Below the pieces are notes generated by a model. That model had not been told where the DNA came from and made no database searches. It was given only the letters and a program-made list of their open reading frames with translations. From a virus, in IMG/VR virus record IMGVR_UViG_3300042197_003676, positions 1-43,584 of that record: a stretch of 43,584 bases of DNA; one strand, 5' to 3'. Shown here piece by piece: positions 42,578 to 43,584 of the stretch (within the stretch, counting starts at the first letter, position 1; every line of letters begins with the position of its first letter). The position numbers were made by a program, and so were the translations under genes.

Positions 42578-43584
42578 TTAATTTTCCACTACTTTAAATA
42601 TTGAAGATACATTTTTTATTACAGTTTTTGTCTCATTTACATCATCTTCATTTAATAAATCAACAACATAACTTCTACCTGGGATTAAATTATTAAATTC
42701 TATTGTTATATAACATTTTTCTGTGTCATTTGATACTTTTGTACCATCAGAAAAATCTATAACTGTTTTATTTGACTCAATATCACGAATTGAATATTTA
42801 AGACCTCGCATAAATAATGTTTTCTTTTCAATTGGTAATTTAACTAATTTTAAATTAAAGTTTTTATTATAAATAAAAATTGGTAGCTTTGCTTTTTCAT
42901 TTATTTTATATTCAGATTTAACATGTTTTATATTGTAAACAATTTCGTCTTCATCTAAACTTTGCTGTGAACTTCTTTGGAATGTATATTCCACATCATC
43001 AGTAAAATCTATAGATTTGTTTAATGACATCCATTTTGCTATAAATTTAATAGATCCTGACGTGTTTAATATTTTTGCAATGTCTCCAGTGTCTGGCACA
43101 AAAAAATCACATGAATATTTGCCAGTTTTATTGGAAATTTGAGAACCTGTAAAAAATAAATCAACACTTGATGTATTTTTGCATTTTAAATTAAATAATA
43201 AACAATTTGAGCCGGATAAAACTGTTGAGCTGGATAATATATTCTCAAACTGGGAAGTTTTTTTGTTTTTATTAAATAAAAATGTTGTGCCTGTTGTGTT
43301 TAATATTCCATATGGTAAATCATCAAATTGCGAATCATCATAAGATATTGTTAAAGTTGGTCGATAAAATTTATCAAATGCTTGATTTGAAGCAAATCTC
43401 TTAACAAAATATGTGTTATTATCATTTTCAATTGAACCAGAAAATGAAATTATAAACCCATTATTTGGAATAGAATCAGATATAAAACTTCTTAAAACAT
43501 TTGTAACATCAATATTTAAATCTTCAGTTCCATTTTGAAAAAACTGTGTTACCTCTAATAGATTTGAACCAGATATTATTATTT
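42578..43584 (-). CDS. Structural protein, 5' end beyond the right window edge
   Basis: The minus-strand frame stays open from the right window edge down to the stop at 42578, giving at least 334 residues of the C-terminal part. An internal GTG at 43097-43099 is not the real start, because coding-like sequence continues upstream (for example NGFIISFSGSIENDNNTYFV and SNQAFDKFYRPTLTISYDD). The visible section is Ser/Asn/Asp-rich with strand-like segments, and ends GRSYVVDLLNEDDVNE followed by IFKVVEN, reminiscent of an immunoglobulin-like beta-sandwich. It lies 2 bases upstream of the 1,080-residue LamG protein and is presumably part of the same tail structure. No family was recognised. Confidence 0.75.
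   Translation of the reverse strand, partial: IIISGSNLLEVTQFFQNGTEDLNIDVTNVLRSFISDSIPNNGFIISFSGSIENDNNTYFVKRFASNQAFDKFYRPTLTISYDDSQFDDLPYGILNTTGTTFLFNKNKKTSQFENILSSSTVLSGSNCLLFNLKCKNTSSVDLFFTGSQISNKTGKYSCDFFVPDTGDIAKILNTSGSIKFIAKWMSLNKSIDFTDDVEYTFQRSSQQSLDEDEIVYNIKHVKSEYKINEKAKLPIFIYNKNFNLKLVKLPIEKKTLFMRGLKYSIRDIESNKTVIDFSDGTKVSNDTEKCYITIEFNNLIPGRSYVVDLLNEDDVNETKTVIKNVSSIFKVVEN

Noticed and set aside
43097-43099. GTG as the start of the last minus-strand gene
   Set aside because: The frame is open without a stop to the right edge and the upstream residues look coding, so the gene is partial and the GTG is internal.
1-43584. tRNA genes
   Set aside because: I saw no cloverleaf with a T-loop GTTCRA-type box in the short gaps by eye; a tRNA search program would be needed to exclude them fully.

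Overview
The window is a strikingly AT-rich stretch of a contractile-tailed double-stranded DNA bacteriophage (myovirus-type Caudoviricetes), probably a large-genome or jumbo phage. The anchor is a T4-like head-tail and tail module in T4 order: neck gp13-like (14067), neck gp14-like (15247), tail completion gp15-like (15928), two consecutive sheath proteins of about 1,000 residues each (17175, 20279) and tail tube gp19-like (23603). No capsid, portal, terminase or replication gene is inside the window. Two free-standing homing-type endonucleases, a further HNH protein, a lytic transglycosylase and many fibre-like proteins support a complete virus rather than a tailocin. The host is not identified. 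The truncated first gene carries a C-terminal domain typical of myxobacterial AgmX/PglI proteins, which hints at a Gram-negative host of the former Deltaproteobacteria.

Layout. (1) 1-1943: left-truncated AgmX/PglI-domain gene, a convergent eukaryotic-type phosphomannomutase, and an HNH protein. (2) 2134-11296: plus-strand block of fibre and virion proteins. It holds a 13 x 11-residue repeat protein with its own terminator, a coiled-coil protein, a fibre, two tandem paralogues, a small protein, a large fibre with a predicted beta-helix end, and an 87-residue protein. (3) 11300-14080: accessory insert of a SET-domain protein, a coupled HExxH metalloprotease and an EDxHD-type homing nuclease. 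(4) 14067-24091: neck, sheath and tube. (5) 24203-27454: accessory insert of HNH endonuclease, adenylosuccinate lyase, a small protein, lytic transglycosylase and a phosphomannose-isomerase-type cupin. (6) 27504-43584: minus-strand block of fibre and distal-tail proteins, including a 1,335-residue protein made of about 58 repeats of about 20 residues. It is interrupted by two short plus-strand islands (34351-34587; 38624-39328 with a Nudix hydrolase). The last gene runs off the right edge.

How the genes fit together. The neck, sheath and tube genes build the tail. The flanking blocks supply long repetitive, Ser/Asn/Gly-rich proteins with lectin-like or beta-helical domains that suit host-surface recognition. 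The accessory genes look like host-takeover or metabolic cargo. The cupin and the phosphomannomutase together would carry mannose-6-phosphate formation and its conversion to mannose-1-phosphate, and adenylosuccinate lyase acts in purine synthesis. The SET protein and the metalloprotease are translationally coupled by an ATGA overlap and have no known phage role. Genes are tightly packed, no gene-free stretch reaches 300 bases, and no tRNA or CRISPR array was recognised. Several convergent gene pairs abut or overlap with no intergenic terminator.
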